NCBI GenBank assembly: GCA_945898275.1
Contig: CAMDHZ010000012.1
Span: 1-64,000, forward strand
Direction: 5' to 3'
Source of the DNA: Chitinophaga pinensis
GTDB lineage: Bacteria; Bacteroidota; Bacteroidia; UKL13-3
DNA: 64,000 nucleotides
In this document: piece after piece, positions 34,314 through 42,820 of the stretch
How positions within the stretch are numbered: position 1 is the stretch's first letter
Layout: the number at the start of each line of letters is the position of its first letter
Notes under the pieces: model-generated
What the model saw: the letters and a program-made list of their open reading frames with translations, nothing else
Databases searched by the model: none
What the model was told of the DNA's origin: nothing
Translations under genes and position numbers: made by a program

Positions 34314-34610
34314 CTACTTCACTTGTTGTTCAACCAATAAGCTCCATGCAATAGGCTTATCATTAAATTTATTCTTGGTATTTTCCCAAGTATTTTTGAA
34401 CAATTCACTAAAACGATATTTATTCAAATGCACTTCAGATTCCCATAAAGAATAGGTAAATAAGACATTGGGTTGATGTGCATCTCTCAATAGGGTCAAA
34501 CCTCTACAACCTTCAAAACCAGCAATTTGCTCTTTCACGGTTTCGAATAATTCCAAAAAAGCTGGCACTAAACTTGGTTCAAAACTCATTCTGACAATTC
34601 TGTTAATCAT
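34314..34610 (-). CDS. Antibiotic biosynthesis monooxygenase-like (ABM) domain protein
   Basis: A protein of 98 residues forming a single ferredoxin-like dimeric alpha-beta barrel: INRIVRMSFEPSLVPAFLELFETVKEQIAGFEGCRGLTLLRDAHQPNVLFTYSLWESEVHLNKYRFSELFKNTW. The W-E-S and H-L-x-x-Y pattern is typical of the ABM/DUF family. Many members have no known substrate, so monooxygenase activity should not be assumed. Cytoplasmic, single gene. Confidence 0.82.
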   Translation of the reverse strand: MINRIVRMSFEPSLVPAFLELFETVKEQIAGFEGCRGLTLLRDAHQPNVLFTYSLWESEVHLNKYRFSELFKNTWENTKNKFNDKPIAWSLLVEQQVK

Positions 34611-34687
34611 ATAAGCAAATATAAAACATTAAGCCTCCAATATAAATCTGAAATACTTACTTTAATTTGCACTTTATTTTAATTTTT

Positions 34688-35209
34688 ATGATACCTAAAC
34701 CTCATTCAGGCGACATTGCCGAGTTCTATCAAAAATACATCGATCTTGTGCCTCAAACTAATGATTTGCTAGATGAACTTTATCAGCAGCATTTAGACAC
34801 AGTGGATTTGGTAACCTCTTTAGATGATGAAACCTTGCAATTTGCCTATGCTCCCGGAAAATGGACTATACAAGATATTCTAATGCATTTAATGGATTGT
34901 GAACGAATTTTCTGCTTTAGAGCTTTAGCAATTGCTAGAAACGACCAAACCCCTTTGCCTGGATTTGATGAAAACAGCTATGCCAAAAATACCAATGCCA
35001 ATTCTCGTCGAATTTTAGATATTGTAAGAGAATTTTCTGTGTTAAGGAGCAGCACCATTGAATTGTTCAGGAGCTTGGACGCCGCACAACTTGCTAGAAT
35101 AGGAAATGCTAATGGTAAACCAGTGAAGGCTTCTGCTTTGGCATGGGTAATATGCGGCCATGAAATCCATCATAGGAATATAATTGAAGAAAAGTATATT
35201 GGTAAATGA
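34688..35209 (+). CDS. DinB family protein
   Basis: 173 residues from the ATG at 34688; a TTG 7 codons upstream is less likely. Four-helix bundle with the metal-binding His pattern: LMHLMDCERIF in helix 2 and ICGHEIHHRNIIEE at the C-terminus, plus FAYAPGKWTIQDI, a hallmark of the DinB/YfiT-like superfamily (PGKWS/TI). These are often thiol S-transferases using bacillithiol or mycothiol in other bacteria; that role here is only suggested by the nearby bshB1. Cytoplasmic. Confidence 0.85.
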   Translation: MIPKPHSGDIAEFYQKYIDLVPQTNDLLDELYQQHLDTVDLVTSLDDETLQFAYAPGKWTIQDILMHLMDCERIFCFRALAIARNDQTPLPGFDENSYAKNTNANSRRILDIVREFSVLRSSTIELFRSLDAAQLARIGNANGKPVKASALAWVICGHEIHHRNIIEEKYIGK

Positions 35210-35297
35210 CCTAAAGCTTAACAATTAGTTATTGTATTTTTCTTGCTACTCTTAGGAAAGTTGCCTAAGCTCGCCCGATATTTTTAAACTCAAAGAA

Positions 35298-36245
35298 ATG
35301 ACTGAAATTATACTTTCGATTGTTGCAGGCCTTGTCCTATTTTTATTTGCAGTCAATAATTTATCTGATACGTTAAAGTTAGCCCTTGGCGATAACGCGC
35401 ACTATTGGATTACAAAATTTACTTCAAATACTTTTAGTAGCTTATTGGTTGGTTTGGTAGCAACAACATTGTTAGATTCATCCTCTGCAGTTATTATTAT
35501 TACAATTGTTTTGGTTAATACCAATTTTTTAACATTCAGGCAAGCGATGGGTATTGTGTTAGGCGCAAATATTGGAACAACCGTAAGCAGCCAGATTATT
35601 GCAATGAATGTTGGAAAATACTCACCTATTCTCCTGCTTTTGGGATTTGTATTGATAATAATTTCAAAATCGAGTAGGATTAATAATGTTGGTAAAGTAA
35701 TTCTTTATTTTGGAGTGCTTTTCTTTGGGTTATATACCATGGAGAATGCTGTAGAGCCGCTTAAAAACCATGAATTATTTTCTGAATGGATGAAGAAAAC
35801 TGAACAACCAATAATTGGGGCCTTAATTGGCGCTGTTGTAACATTGATTATTCAGTCATCCTCTGCCACAGTTGGAATGGCTATCATTTTAGCCAAAAAG
35901 GGCGCATTAAGCCTTGCTGGTGGTGTTGCTGTTATGCTTGGCGCTGAGCTTGGAACTTGTAGCGATACATTAATAGCTACCATCAAAGGAAGCAAAGCTG
36001 CAATTAAAACAGGGCTTTTTCACCTTACCTTTAACTTAATATCAATTATTTTAGGCTTAATTTTATTTAAACCTTTTATAAATATTGTAGAACTGATTAG
36101 CGCTGGCGCTTCTATTGAAAGGTCATTGGCCAATGCACATATGCTGTTTAACTTTTTTGGGGTCTTGGTTTTTGTATGGACCTTACCCCTGTTTGAAGCA
36201 GTTCTTAACAAACTACTTCCAGAAAAACCTAGTGTCTTATCTTAA
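35298..36245 (+). CDS. Na/Pi-cotransporter family protein
   Basis: A protein of 315 residues with about eight spans and the inverted-repeat signatures of the NaPi-II family: first repeat LDSSSAVIIITIVLVN and GIVLGANIGTTVSS, second repeat IIQSSSATVGMAIILAKKG and AVMLGAELGTCSDT. The QSSSAT motif and GANIGTT loop form the substrate and sodium sites. It lacks the C-terminal PhoU-like domain present in longer homologues. The 3' end overlaps the convergent coiled-coil gene by 9 bases. Probably phosphate uptake, substrate not proven. Confidence 0.87.
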   Translation: MTEIILSIVAGLVLFLFAVNNLSDTLKLALGDNAHYWITKFTSNTFSSLLVGLVATTLLDSSSAVIIITIVLVNTNFLTFRQAMGIVLGANIGTTVSSQIIAMNVGKYSPILLLLGFVLIIISKSSRINNVGKVILYFGVLFFGLYTMENAVEPLKNHELFSEWMKKTEQPIIGALIGAVVTLIIQSSSATVGMAIILAKKGALSLAGGVAVMLGAELGTCSDTLIATIKGSKAAIKTGLFHLTFNLISIILGLILFKPFINIVELISAGASIERSLANAHMLFNFFGVLVFVWTLPLFEAVLNKLLPEKPSVLS

Positions 36246-37133
36246 GATATAAGCACTTTGATGCACAAGCGTACCTTCCATATAAATTTCAATGGTGTAG
36301 GTACCCGACTCTAAAATGCGTTCATCGTTTTCATAAGCCAAACATAAATTTTGCTTTTCACCGCTATAGTTAACTTTTTGACTTGCAGTAGCAAAAATTG
36401 TTTCTCCCTTTGCATCCTTAAATTCAGCTTTAGTAAATCCTAACAATGGCTTTCCATTAGGTGCAACAATTACCAAATAAGCCATTTTATCCCCAGATTT
36501 AGTAATCTTGTTATCCATTATTGTAAAGCAGGATTCTATTTTATTTGTACGCTTTGCCAAAACACTCTCCGCAAACTTGCCATTTCCTCTTTTCTTAAAT
36601 GAAGCCATTTTAACATACTCTACCTTAAGTTGAGAAGCGGTAAGAACCTTTTCCTCTAACAAATTCTTTTGCTCATTTAAATCTGTTACAGATTCATTTA
36701 ATCCTGCATTTTCATTTTTCAAAGCTTGATTTTCAGCTAATAAAACATCAATTTTCTCTAAATACTCATCTCTCAATTTATACAATTCTGCCAACTTAAC
36801 TTTCAATTCGGCACTCAACTTTTGCGAGTTTTTCTCTGAGCTGAGTAATTTTCTAATCTTAGCTTCTTGCATGGCTATCTTGCCAGTTGCATCATTTAAC
36901 AAGGTATCTAAGTTTCCAGCAATGCCTCTATACTTCTCTAATTCCATAGACACACTTGTCAGCTCGCGCTCAACATTTGCTTGGTCATTTTTCAAACTAT
37001 CTACCACATTGATATGAGAAACCACCGCAGAAGAATGACTTTTATATTGATAAATATTTACCCCAATTGAGGCGATTAATAATAAAAGTAAAATTGTAAG
37101 GGTACTTTTATTTTTGTTAGGTTCTGTTGTCAT
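36237..37133 (-). CDS. Membrane-anchored coiled-coil protein
   Basis: A protein of 298 residues. A short cytoplasmic N-terminus is followed by one span (LTILLLLLIASIGVNIYQY, about 11-29), a coiled coil from about 45 to 165 (LKNDQANVERELTSVSMELEKY, QKLSAELKVKLAELYKLRDEYLEKIDVLLAENQAL) and a C-terminal beta-rich domain (AYLVIVAPNGKPLLGFTKAEFKDAKGETIF to YTIEIYMEGTLVHQSAYILR). Function unknown; a periplasmic scaffold is a guess. It overlaps the end of the transporter gene on the other strand. Confidence 0.72.
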   Translation of the reverse strand: MTTEPNKNKSTLTILLLLLIASIGVNIYQYKSHSSAVVSHINVVDSLKNDQANVERELTSVSMELEKYRGIAGNLDTLLNDATGKIAMQEAKIRKLLSSEKNSQKLSAELKVKLAELYKLRDEYLEKIDVLLAENQALKNENAGLNESVTDLNEQKNLLEEKVLTASQLKVEYVKMASFKKRGNGKFAESVLAKRTNKIESCFTIMDNKITKSGDKMAYLVIVAPNGKPLLGFTKAEFKDAKGETIFATASQKVNYSGEKQNLCLAYENDERILESGTYTIEIYMEGTLVHQSAYILR

Positions 37134-37236
37134 ATTGGTTTTTATTTAATTTTTGAATATTTATTATTCTCTTTAAAAAATGATTCTCAAAGTTATAAAA
37201 ACCATTGGCTTTTCCCAGTATATTTCTTCACACAAT

Positions 37237-38124
37237 TTAATCGCCCTTTTCAAAAGTGGCATGCAGCATTTCTTCAGTTAATCCAGTTGCCGCTATAATC
37301 AAATTAATTGGCACACCGCTCAACTTCAAAGTTCTGGCAACTTCCATTTTACCTTCCAAAATTCCTTCTTTTATTCCTTCTAGCTTTCCCTCAAGTTTTC
37401 CTTCATCAAAAGCTGTATCTAATACATTTTTTAAATCACGGTATATTTTTAAACTGTACTGGTAATTTGTCATTTCTGCAGCACCAAACTTTGCTAATTC
37501 GGCCTTTTCAAATGCTTTTTCAAATACTTCTTCCTTGAAAATAGACGGCACATTTTGAAAATCTTCTAGATGCTTAATAAAATATAACCATTTATCTAAT
37601 CGAGATTGCAAATCATCTTCTGCCAATTTAAAATTGGGCATCTCTAGATAGATATAGGTAAGTTTATCATAAAATGTTTTACCATGCTGATTCTTAAGTT
37701 GAATAGTATGTAAAACCTCACCCTTTTCTAAATCTGACTCATAATCGTCAAAAGTAAAATCTAAAATGCCAATACAATAAACAGCATTTAGTTTAAACGA
37801 CCATTCGCCTCTTTCGGCTTGCTCCTGAATTGGGAATGTTGAATAGAAAATGGTGCGTTCTTTAAAGTAATTTTGCTTGGCCTTTTGCAACTCCACTATG
37901 AACTTTTCTCCCCTTTCGTTTTCACAGTAGATATCATAAATAGCCTTTCTATCGGCTTGTGTTAAACCCAATTGCTCAGCATTTTTAAATGCTATATTCA
38001 CTATTGGGCTAGCCTCTGGTAGCAAGGCATTAAGAAAATCTATTAGCAAAGGCTTACTTGCTTCTTCACCAAACATTTTTTTAAAACCAAAATCGGTAAA
38101 CGGATTGATATATTTTGCTTTCAT
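37237..38124 (-). CDS. Rpn family PD-(D/E)XK nuclease/putative transposase
   Basis: A protein of 295 residues opening KYINPFTDFGFKKMFGEEASKPLLIDFLNALL, the signature of the Rpn/PDDEXK_2 family, followed by the nuclease core YDIYCENERGEKFIVELQKAKQNYFKERTIFY (D, E-x-Q in place of ExK). The C-terminus holds repeated EGK units (DEGKLEGKLEGIKEGILEGKME), then a short helical end. Related E. coli Rpn proteins promote recombination; in Bacteroidota the family is multi-copy and the role unclear. No transposon ends are seen. Single gene. Confidence 0.87.
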   Translation of the reverse strand: MKAKYINPFTDFGFKKMFGEEASKPLLIDFLNALLPEASPIVNIAFKNAEQLGLTQADRKAIYDIYCENERGEKFIVELQKAKQNYFKERTIFYSTFPIQEQAERGEWSFKLNAVYCIGILDFTFDDYESDLEKGEVLHTIQLKNQHGKTFYDKLTYIYLEMPNFKLAEDDLQSRLDKWLYFIKHLEDFQNVPSIFKEEVFEKAFEKAELAKFGAAEMTNYQYSLKIYRDLKNVLDTAFDEGKLEGKLEGIKEGILEGKMEVARTLKLSGVPINLIIAATGLTEEMLHATFEKGD

Positions 38125-38247
38125 GTACTTTATAAAAATCTACTTACAAAGTTAAATTTTGCTTCAACATGAAAAACAATATTTCGTATTGAACCTATTT
38201 TAAATCCTAATTATAGGATACACATCTTTGTTCAAACCGAAAAACAC

Positions 38248-39525
38248 CTAAACCACTGTACCAGCAGGAATAATTGCACCTTTCTTAATAATCACAATAC
38301 CTTCCTTAATGCAATATTGCTCTGTTTCTGAATCTTCCAAATGCAATCCACCTACAATGGAAACATTATCCCCAATTCTAACATCTTTATCTATAATGCA
38401 ATTTTCGAATCTACTGTTACTGCCATATCCCATAACAATGCCATGTTTTGGAGCCCTTAATTCTTCCATTGTTTCATAGGTGTCATTGCCAAAGGTTACA
38501 CAGTTTTTCATCACCGTGCCCGCTCCTATTCTTGCCCTATTACCTATGATGCAGTTTTCTATTTCTTTACCTTGCACAATACAACCTTCTGAGATTACAG
38601 CATTTTTTATTTTAGTGTCTTCACCAAACTTGCTTGGGGGCAACATCCTTGCTCGGGTATAAATAAATCGGGTATTGTCATATAAATTAAAACTTGGTAA
38701 GCCTTTGGCCAAATCTAAATTTGCCTCAAAATAACTGCTAATAGTTCCAATGTCTGTCCAATACCCATTATAAGAATAACCCTTTACTTTAAGGTTGTTT
38801 AATATGGCAGTTGGAATGATTTCTTTTCCAAAATCTGTATGATGCGGATGCTCTTCAAACAAACGATGTAAGGTGGCTTTGTTAAAAACATAAATGCCCA
38901 TAGAAGCCAAATATTCATTGCCTTTTTCTTTTTGTTCTTGGCTTACAGGGCTAATCCAACTTGACAATTCTTCACTCTTTGGCTTCTCTATAAACTTATC
39001 TATAAAGCCATTTTCATTTACCTTCATGATGCCAAAACCCGGTGCATCTTCCTTATTCACAGGAATGGTTGCAATGCTTATTTCTGCGCCAGAGGTCACA
39101 TGTTGATTCACAAACTCGCGCAAGTCCATTTGGTATAGCTGATCCCCACTTAAAATAAGGATGTAATCATGGTCATGGTCTTCCATGTGCGTAAAAGATT
39201 GCTTAACCGCATCTGCTGTTCCTTGAAACCATTGCTCGCTTCCAGGCCTTTGTTCTGCCGCCAAAATATCAACAAAGCTGTGGCTGAACATATCAAAGTG
39301 ATAGGTGTTTTTGATATGCGCATTTAAAGACCTTGAATTATATTGGGTCAACACAAAAATCCTTCTAATGCCCGAATGCAAACAGTTAGATATTGGAATA
39401 TCAATTAACCTGTACTTACCTGCAATGGGTACTGCAGGCTTACTTCTAATAGAAGTTAATGGGTACAACCTAGAACCCGCACCTCCACCTAGAATTAGGC
39501 ATACTACTTTAATTATTTTTTCCAT
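38248..39525 (-). CDS. glgC: Glucose-1-phosphate adenylyltransferase
   Basis: A protein of 425 residues making ADP-glucose from glucose-1-phosphate and ATP, the committed step of glycogen synthesis. Nucleotide-binding LILGGGAGSRLYPLTSIRSKPAVPIAGKYRLIDIPISNC at the N-terminus, catalytic region EQWFQGTADAVKQ and ILILSGDQLYQMDLREF, SIEKPK-like FIEKPKSEEL, and a C-terminal left-handed beta helix (AVISEGCIVQGKEIENCIIG, RIGDNVSIVGG). It starts 3 bases after the end of glgA, so the two are translationally linked. Confidence 0.95.
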   Translation of the reverse strand: MEKIIKVVCLILGGGAGSRLYPLTSIRSKPAVPIAGKYRLIDIPISNCLHSGIRRIFVLTQYNSRSLNAHIKNTYHFDMFSHSFVDILAAEQRPGSEQWFQGTADAVKQSFTHMEDHDHDYILILSGDQLYQMDLREFVNQHVTSGAEISIATIPVNKEDAPGFGIMKVNENGFIDKFIEKPKSEELSSWISPVSQEQKEKGNEYLASMGIYVFNKATLHRLFEEHPHHTDFGKEIIPTAILNNLKVKGYSYNGYWTDIGTISSYFEANLDLAKGLPSFNLYDNTRFIYTRARMLPPSKFGEDTKIKNAVISEGCIVQGKEIENCIIGNRARIGAGTVMKNCVTFGNDTYETMEELRAPKHGIVMGYGSNSRFENCIIDKDVRIGDNVSIVGGLHLEDSETEQYCIKEGIVIIKKGAIIPAGTVV

Positions 39526-39528
39526 AGT

Positions 39529-40938
39529 CTATTGATAGTATAATGAAATGTATTTTTTTACAGCCGTTTCCCACGAGAAATCTAATTTAATTCCCAATGC
39601 TCGCACATGATTGAAAGTATAACTTGAATAATATAAATCTTTGGCTCTGTAAAGACTATAAAGAATATCCTGCACAGTGCCTTGATCAAATCTAATTCCG
39701 TATCCTTCGAAGTCGCCAAAATCCTTTACAGAATCCTTTAATCCACCTACACTTCTAACAATAGGAATGGTTCCATATCGCAAGGCATACATTTGGTTTA
39801 AACCACATGGTTCTACAAAAGACGGCATTATTAAAAAATCTGCAGCTGCATACATTTCATGCGCCAAGGTCTCATTATAGCCAATATAATTGGCAACATT
39901 CTCTGGAAATACACCAGAAATATGCCTTAATGCATCTTCTAAATTTGGAGAACCAGACCCCAATAAGAAAAAGTTCATTCCCTTAGTTTGATGCACAAAT
40001 TCCCCAACCGATGGCGCGATTAAGTCTCCCCCCTTTTCGCCCGTTAGCCTGCCAATAAATACACATAATGGTAAGTTAGGGTCAAACCTAAACCTCTTGC
40101 AAATTTCTTCTTTGTTTTTCTGTTTGAACCCAAGCCAATTTTGCTCGCTCAATTTATGGGTTAAATAGGCATCTGTATTTGGATCCCACACTTGTGTATC
40201 TATCCCATTTAAGATACCAAAACTTTTATAGGCATATTCTTGATACAACCAAGAATAGGAACTTTGTTGTTGCTGCAGTTCTTGCAAATATCCTTGGCTA
40301 ACCGTGGTAACCTTTTGACTACATTTTATAGCTGTTGCCAATGGGTCAATTCGGTTATCCCATTCTAATAAACCTCCAACCTCCCTAGGAAAATGTGGAA
40401 AGAATCGGGCATAATCATGCGGCACTGGGGCTGTATAAAGGCCATTATGAATTGTGAAAACAGTTTTTATATTTCTTAAGGGATGGAAATCATAACAATG
40501 CGCCGCCATAAAGGCTGCATACCCGCAATGATGATCATGTGCATGCAATACACTTGGCTTTTGCTCCCAACTGCAAAGCCAATGCAAAACCGCTTGCTGG
40601 AAAAAAATAAATCTAAAGGCATCGTCATCATATCCATAAACCTGGTCTCTAAACAATATTCCAGGGATATCTACCATGTATAAATCAAAGCCCAAGGTAT
40701 CTTGTGCTGCCTTTACAATATGAAATGGGATATTGAAATGTTCAGTGCTGCAAACCCCTTCAAAAACCGAATGAGAAACGTGCGCAGCATTCCATTTTAA
40801 GTTATACCTAGGCATTACCAAACAAGAAGGCACACCTGCTTGATTAAGGTATTTAGGTAAGGCACCCGCCACATCTCCTAAGCCACCAACCTTGGCAACC
40901 GGAAAACATTCTGCACTTAAATGGATTACTTGGTACAT
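39529..40938 (-). CDS. glgA: Glycogen synthase (ADP-glucose type)
   Basis: A protein of 469 residues in GT family 5. N-terminal VIHLSAECFPVAKVGGLGDVAGALPKYL includes the KVGGL ADP-glucose-binding motif. HAHDHHCGYAAF, FTIHNGLY, and the C-terminal GT-B half with IGRLTGEKGG and PSFVEPCGLNQMYALRYGTIPIVRSVGGLKDSV, the ExCGL/xRxGGL signatures. It elongates alpha-1,4-glucan in the cytoplasm. Second gene of the aminotransferase-glgA-glgC operon; no branching enzyme or glgP is here. Contains GGTTTAAACC at 39795 (GLNQ). Confidence 0.95.
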   Translation of the reverse strand: MYQVIHLSAECFPVAKVGGLGDVAGALPKYLNQAGVPSCLVMPRYNLKWNAAHVSHSVFEGVCSTEHFNIPFHIVKAAQDTLGFDLYMVDIPGILFRDQVYGYDDDAFRFIFFQQAVLHWLCSWEQKPSVLHAHDHHCGYAAFMAAHCYDFHPLRNIKTVFTIHNGLYTAPVPHDYARFFPHFPREVGGLLEWDNRIDPLATAIKCSQKVTTVSQGYLQELQQQQSSYSWLYQEYAYKSFGILNGIDTQVWDPNTDAYLTHKLSEQNWLGFKQKNKEEICKRFRFDPNLPLCVFIGRLTGEKGGDLIAPSVGEFVHQTKGMNFFLLGSGSPNLEDALRHISGVFPENVANYIGYNETLAHEMYAAADFLIMPSFVEPCGLNQMYALRYGTIPIVRSVGGLKDSVKDFGDFEGYGIRFDQGTVQDILYSLYRAKDLYYSSYTFNHVRALGIKLDFSWETAVKKYISLYYQ

Positions 40939-40947
40939 AATTTTGAA

Positions 40948-42423
40948 TTACAACTTAAACATTTCCTGAATATTTTCAAATATTTCTGCTTTATGTAGAA
41001 AGTTATTTCCAGATTTAACATATTCATAATCATTCGCCCAAATTTTATGGTTGGCTGCTAAATCAGCCAAAGCATTCAAAATATAATCTAATTCGGCATC
41101 CGTGGTGGTTGGGTGAACCGACATGCGAATCCAACCTGGTTTTTCTGTAAAATCGCCTTGGTGAATTTTATGAGTAATGCGGTGACTGAATTCTTTCTCT
41201 ACCCCTAATAAGTAATGGCCATAAGTTCCAGCGCAAGAGCATCCACCACGCATTTGAATGCCAAACCTATCATTGAGCATTTTAACTCCAAGATTATAAT
41301 GCATTTCATCAATATAAAAGGATATCACAGGCAACCTATCCTGGATGTTTTCAGCTAAAATATGCAGGTTTTTTATAGGCTTAAGTTGTTCAAAAATTCT
41401 ACCCACCAATTGATGTTCCCTTTCGCGAATGGCCTCCACTCCCATTTGCTCTTTTAACTTGATACATAAAGCCGTTTTGATGGTTTGTAAAAAGGCTGGC
41501 GTTCCACCATCTTCTCTTTGCTCTATGTCTTCTAAATATTCATGCTCGCCCCAAGGGTTTGTCCAAAGAACAGTGCCACCACCTGGTTGATCCGGAATTT
41601 GCTTTGCGCCATAAAGTTTTTTATTAAAGATTAAAACGCCACTGCTTGCTGGGCCGCCTAAAAATTTATGCGGCGAAAAAAAGATGGCATCCAAAGATTC
41701 TGCTTCATTTGCAGGATGCATGTCTATTGCAACATAAGGAGCAGAGCAAGCAAAATCTGCAAAACATAAGCCACCTGCAGCGTGCATTAAAGCTGCAATT
41801 TTGTGATAAGGCGTTTGAATACCTATTACATTTGAACAACTGGTTACCGAGGCTATCTTATACTTTCTATCTTTATACTTTTCAAGCAATTGAGATAGGC
41901 TATTTAAATCCACCAAACCCTCTGAGGTAGGCGCAATAATCTCAACGTCTGCTAAGGTTTCAAACCAAGAAGTTTGATTGGAATGATGCTCCATATGGGT
42001 TACAAATACAACCGGTTTTTCACTTTCAGGGAAGTTGAGATAAGGCAAAACTTGGGAAGGAACTTTTAATCCTAAAATCCGTTGCAATTTGGCCAAAGCT
42101 CCTGTCATTCCTGAGCCAACATTTATCAAGACATCCTCATTGCTAGCATTAACATGTCTTTTAATGATTTGCATGGCCTCATGATAGGCATGCGTCATAA
42201 AGGTTCCGGTATAATTGGTTTCTGTATGGGTATTGGCAACCAATGGACCAAATGTTTTGATAAGCTTATCTTCTATGGGTTTATACAACCTTCCGCTCGC
42301 TGTCCAATCGGCATACACCAAAGGCACTTGCCCATAAGGTGTTTTAAAGCTATGGTTTGAACCAATGGTTAAATTTCTATAAGGAAGAAAGTAGTTTTCA
42401 TTGTAGGTGGAATGCTTAGTCAT
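40948..42423 (-). CDS. Class V aminotransferase / cysteine-desulfurase-like PLP enzyme
   Basis: A protein of 491 residues with fold-type I PLP features: YADWTASGRLYKPIEDKL, GSGMTGALAKLQR, the external loop VTHMEHHSNQTSWFETL, ACSAPYVAIDMHP for the PLP Asp, the Schiff-base Lys in FFSPHKFLGGP, and RGGCSCAGTYGHYLLG with a Cys-rich loop. It belongs to the SufS/IscS-like aminotransferase V group; whether it is a desulfurase is not decidable. Head of an apparent operon with glgA (9-base gap) and glgC. Carries GGTTTGAACC at 42354 near its N-terminus (GSNHS). Confidence 0.82.
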   Translation of the reverse strand: MTKHSTYNENYFLPYRNLTIGSNHSFKTPYGQVPLVYADWTASGRLYKPIEDKLIKTFGPLVANTHTETNYTGTFMTHAYHEAMQIIKRHVNASNEDVLINVGSGMTGALAKLQRILGLKVPSQVLPYLNFPESEKPVVFVTHMEHHSNQTSWFETLADVEIIAPTSEGLVDLNSLSQLLEKYKDRKYKIASVTSCSNVIGIQTPYHKIAALMHAAGGLCFADFACSAPYVAIDMHPANEAESLDAIFFSPHKFLGGPASSGVLIFNKKLYGAKQIPDQPGGGTVLWTNPWGEHEYLEDIEQREDGGTPAFLQTIKTALCIKLKEQMGVEAIREREHQLVGRIFEQLKPIKNLHILAENIQDRLPVISFYIDEMHYNLGVKMLNDRFGIQMRGGCSCAGTYGHYLLGVEKEFSHRITHKIHQGDFTEKPGWIRMSVHPTTTDAELDYILNALADLAANHKIWANDYEYVKSGNNFLHKAEIFENIQEMFKL

Positions 42424-42487
42424 AAAAGCGAATTAAGTAAAGCGAATTTAAGGTAATTTTCAAAAAAGCGTTAAGCATTTAGGTTTC

Positions 42488-42497
42488 GGTTTGAACC
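42488..42497. repeat. Intergenic GGTTTGAACC copy
   Basis: Flanked by TTC and AAA, 65 bases upstream of the class V aminotransferase ATG (minus strand). It marks the left edge of the accessory stretch ending at tRNA-Ala. Confidence 0.85.
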
Positions 42498-42506
42498 AAA
42501 CAATAG

Positions 42507-42677
42507 ACCATTCAATTTAGAAGTGAAATAACCCCAGTTGTTTCAGACCTCAGAGAATTTGGCGAAGGTGTAAGTGAGGCAGGAATGTTTTTAAGTTTAT
42601 TTAAACCCAGTAGACGCCTGAAGGCTCAAAATAAACTTCAATTTGCATTTTTTGAATACATTAACTCTACCCACTAA
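42507..42677 (+). pseudogene. C-terminal tail of a lost gene
   Basis: An open stretch of 56 codons without a start, reading ITPVVSDLREFGEGVSEAG, MFLSLFKPSRRLKAQNK and FFEYINSTH, then TAA at 42675. The phrase SDLRE with a following small, hydrophobic strand loosely recalls DnaB-type helicase C-terminal text (SDLRESG), but I cannot claim the family. The stop codon sits in the stem of a terminator hairpin, so this looks like the true end of a gene whose body is gone. Confidence 0.4.
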
Positions 42678-42689
42678 TGGGTATTTTTT
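42668..42689 (+). terminator. Short terminator at the gene tail
   Basis: TACCCA (42668-42673), loop CTAA, TGGGTA (42678-42683), then TTTTTT. Plus-strand orientation, no intact gene before it; it belongs to the relic at 42507. Confidence 0.7.
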
Positions 42690-42748
42690 GGATGTTGTGG
42701 AATGGGTATATTTGTTGTAGGGCGAATAAATACTTGGGGGATTTATGA

Positions 42749-42756
42749 GTTACCTG
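42749..42756 (+). other. GTTACCTG, possible 5' boundary of a gene cassette
   Basis: The octamer is the exact reverse complement of CAGGTAAC at 43675-43682, the outer left arm of the attC-like structure after the Mrr gene. In integron cassettes the first bases of the cassette pair with the outer arm of its attC. The match does not obey the canonical RYYYAAC consensus, so this is only suggestive. Confidence 0.35.
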
Positions 42757-42820
42757 TAAGCCTATCATACAACAACCAACTTCAAGAACTCTATTAAAAA
42801 AAATAAACACACAATAATAA

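Noticed and set aside
37237..38124. Active insertion sequence at the Rpn-like gene
   Set aside because: No terminal inverted repeats or target duplications visible; the family is chromosomal in many genomes.
38204..38219. Small hairpin ATCCTA/TAGGAT upstream of the Rpn gene as a terminator
   Set aside because: Stem of six with no T run in either direction.
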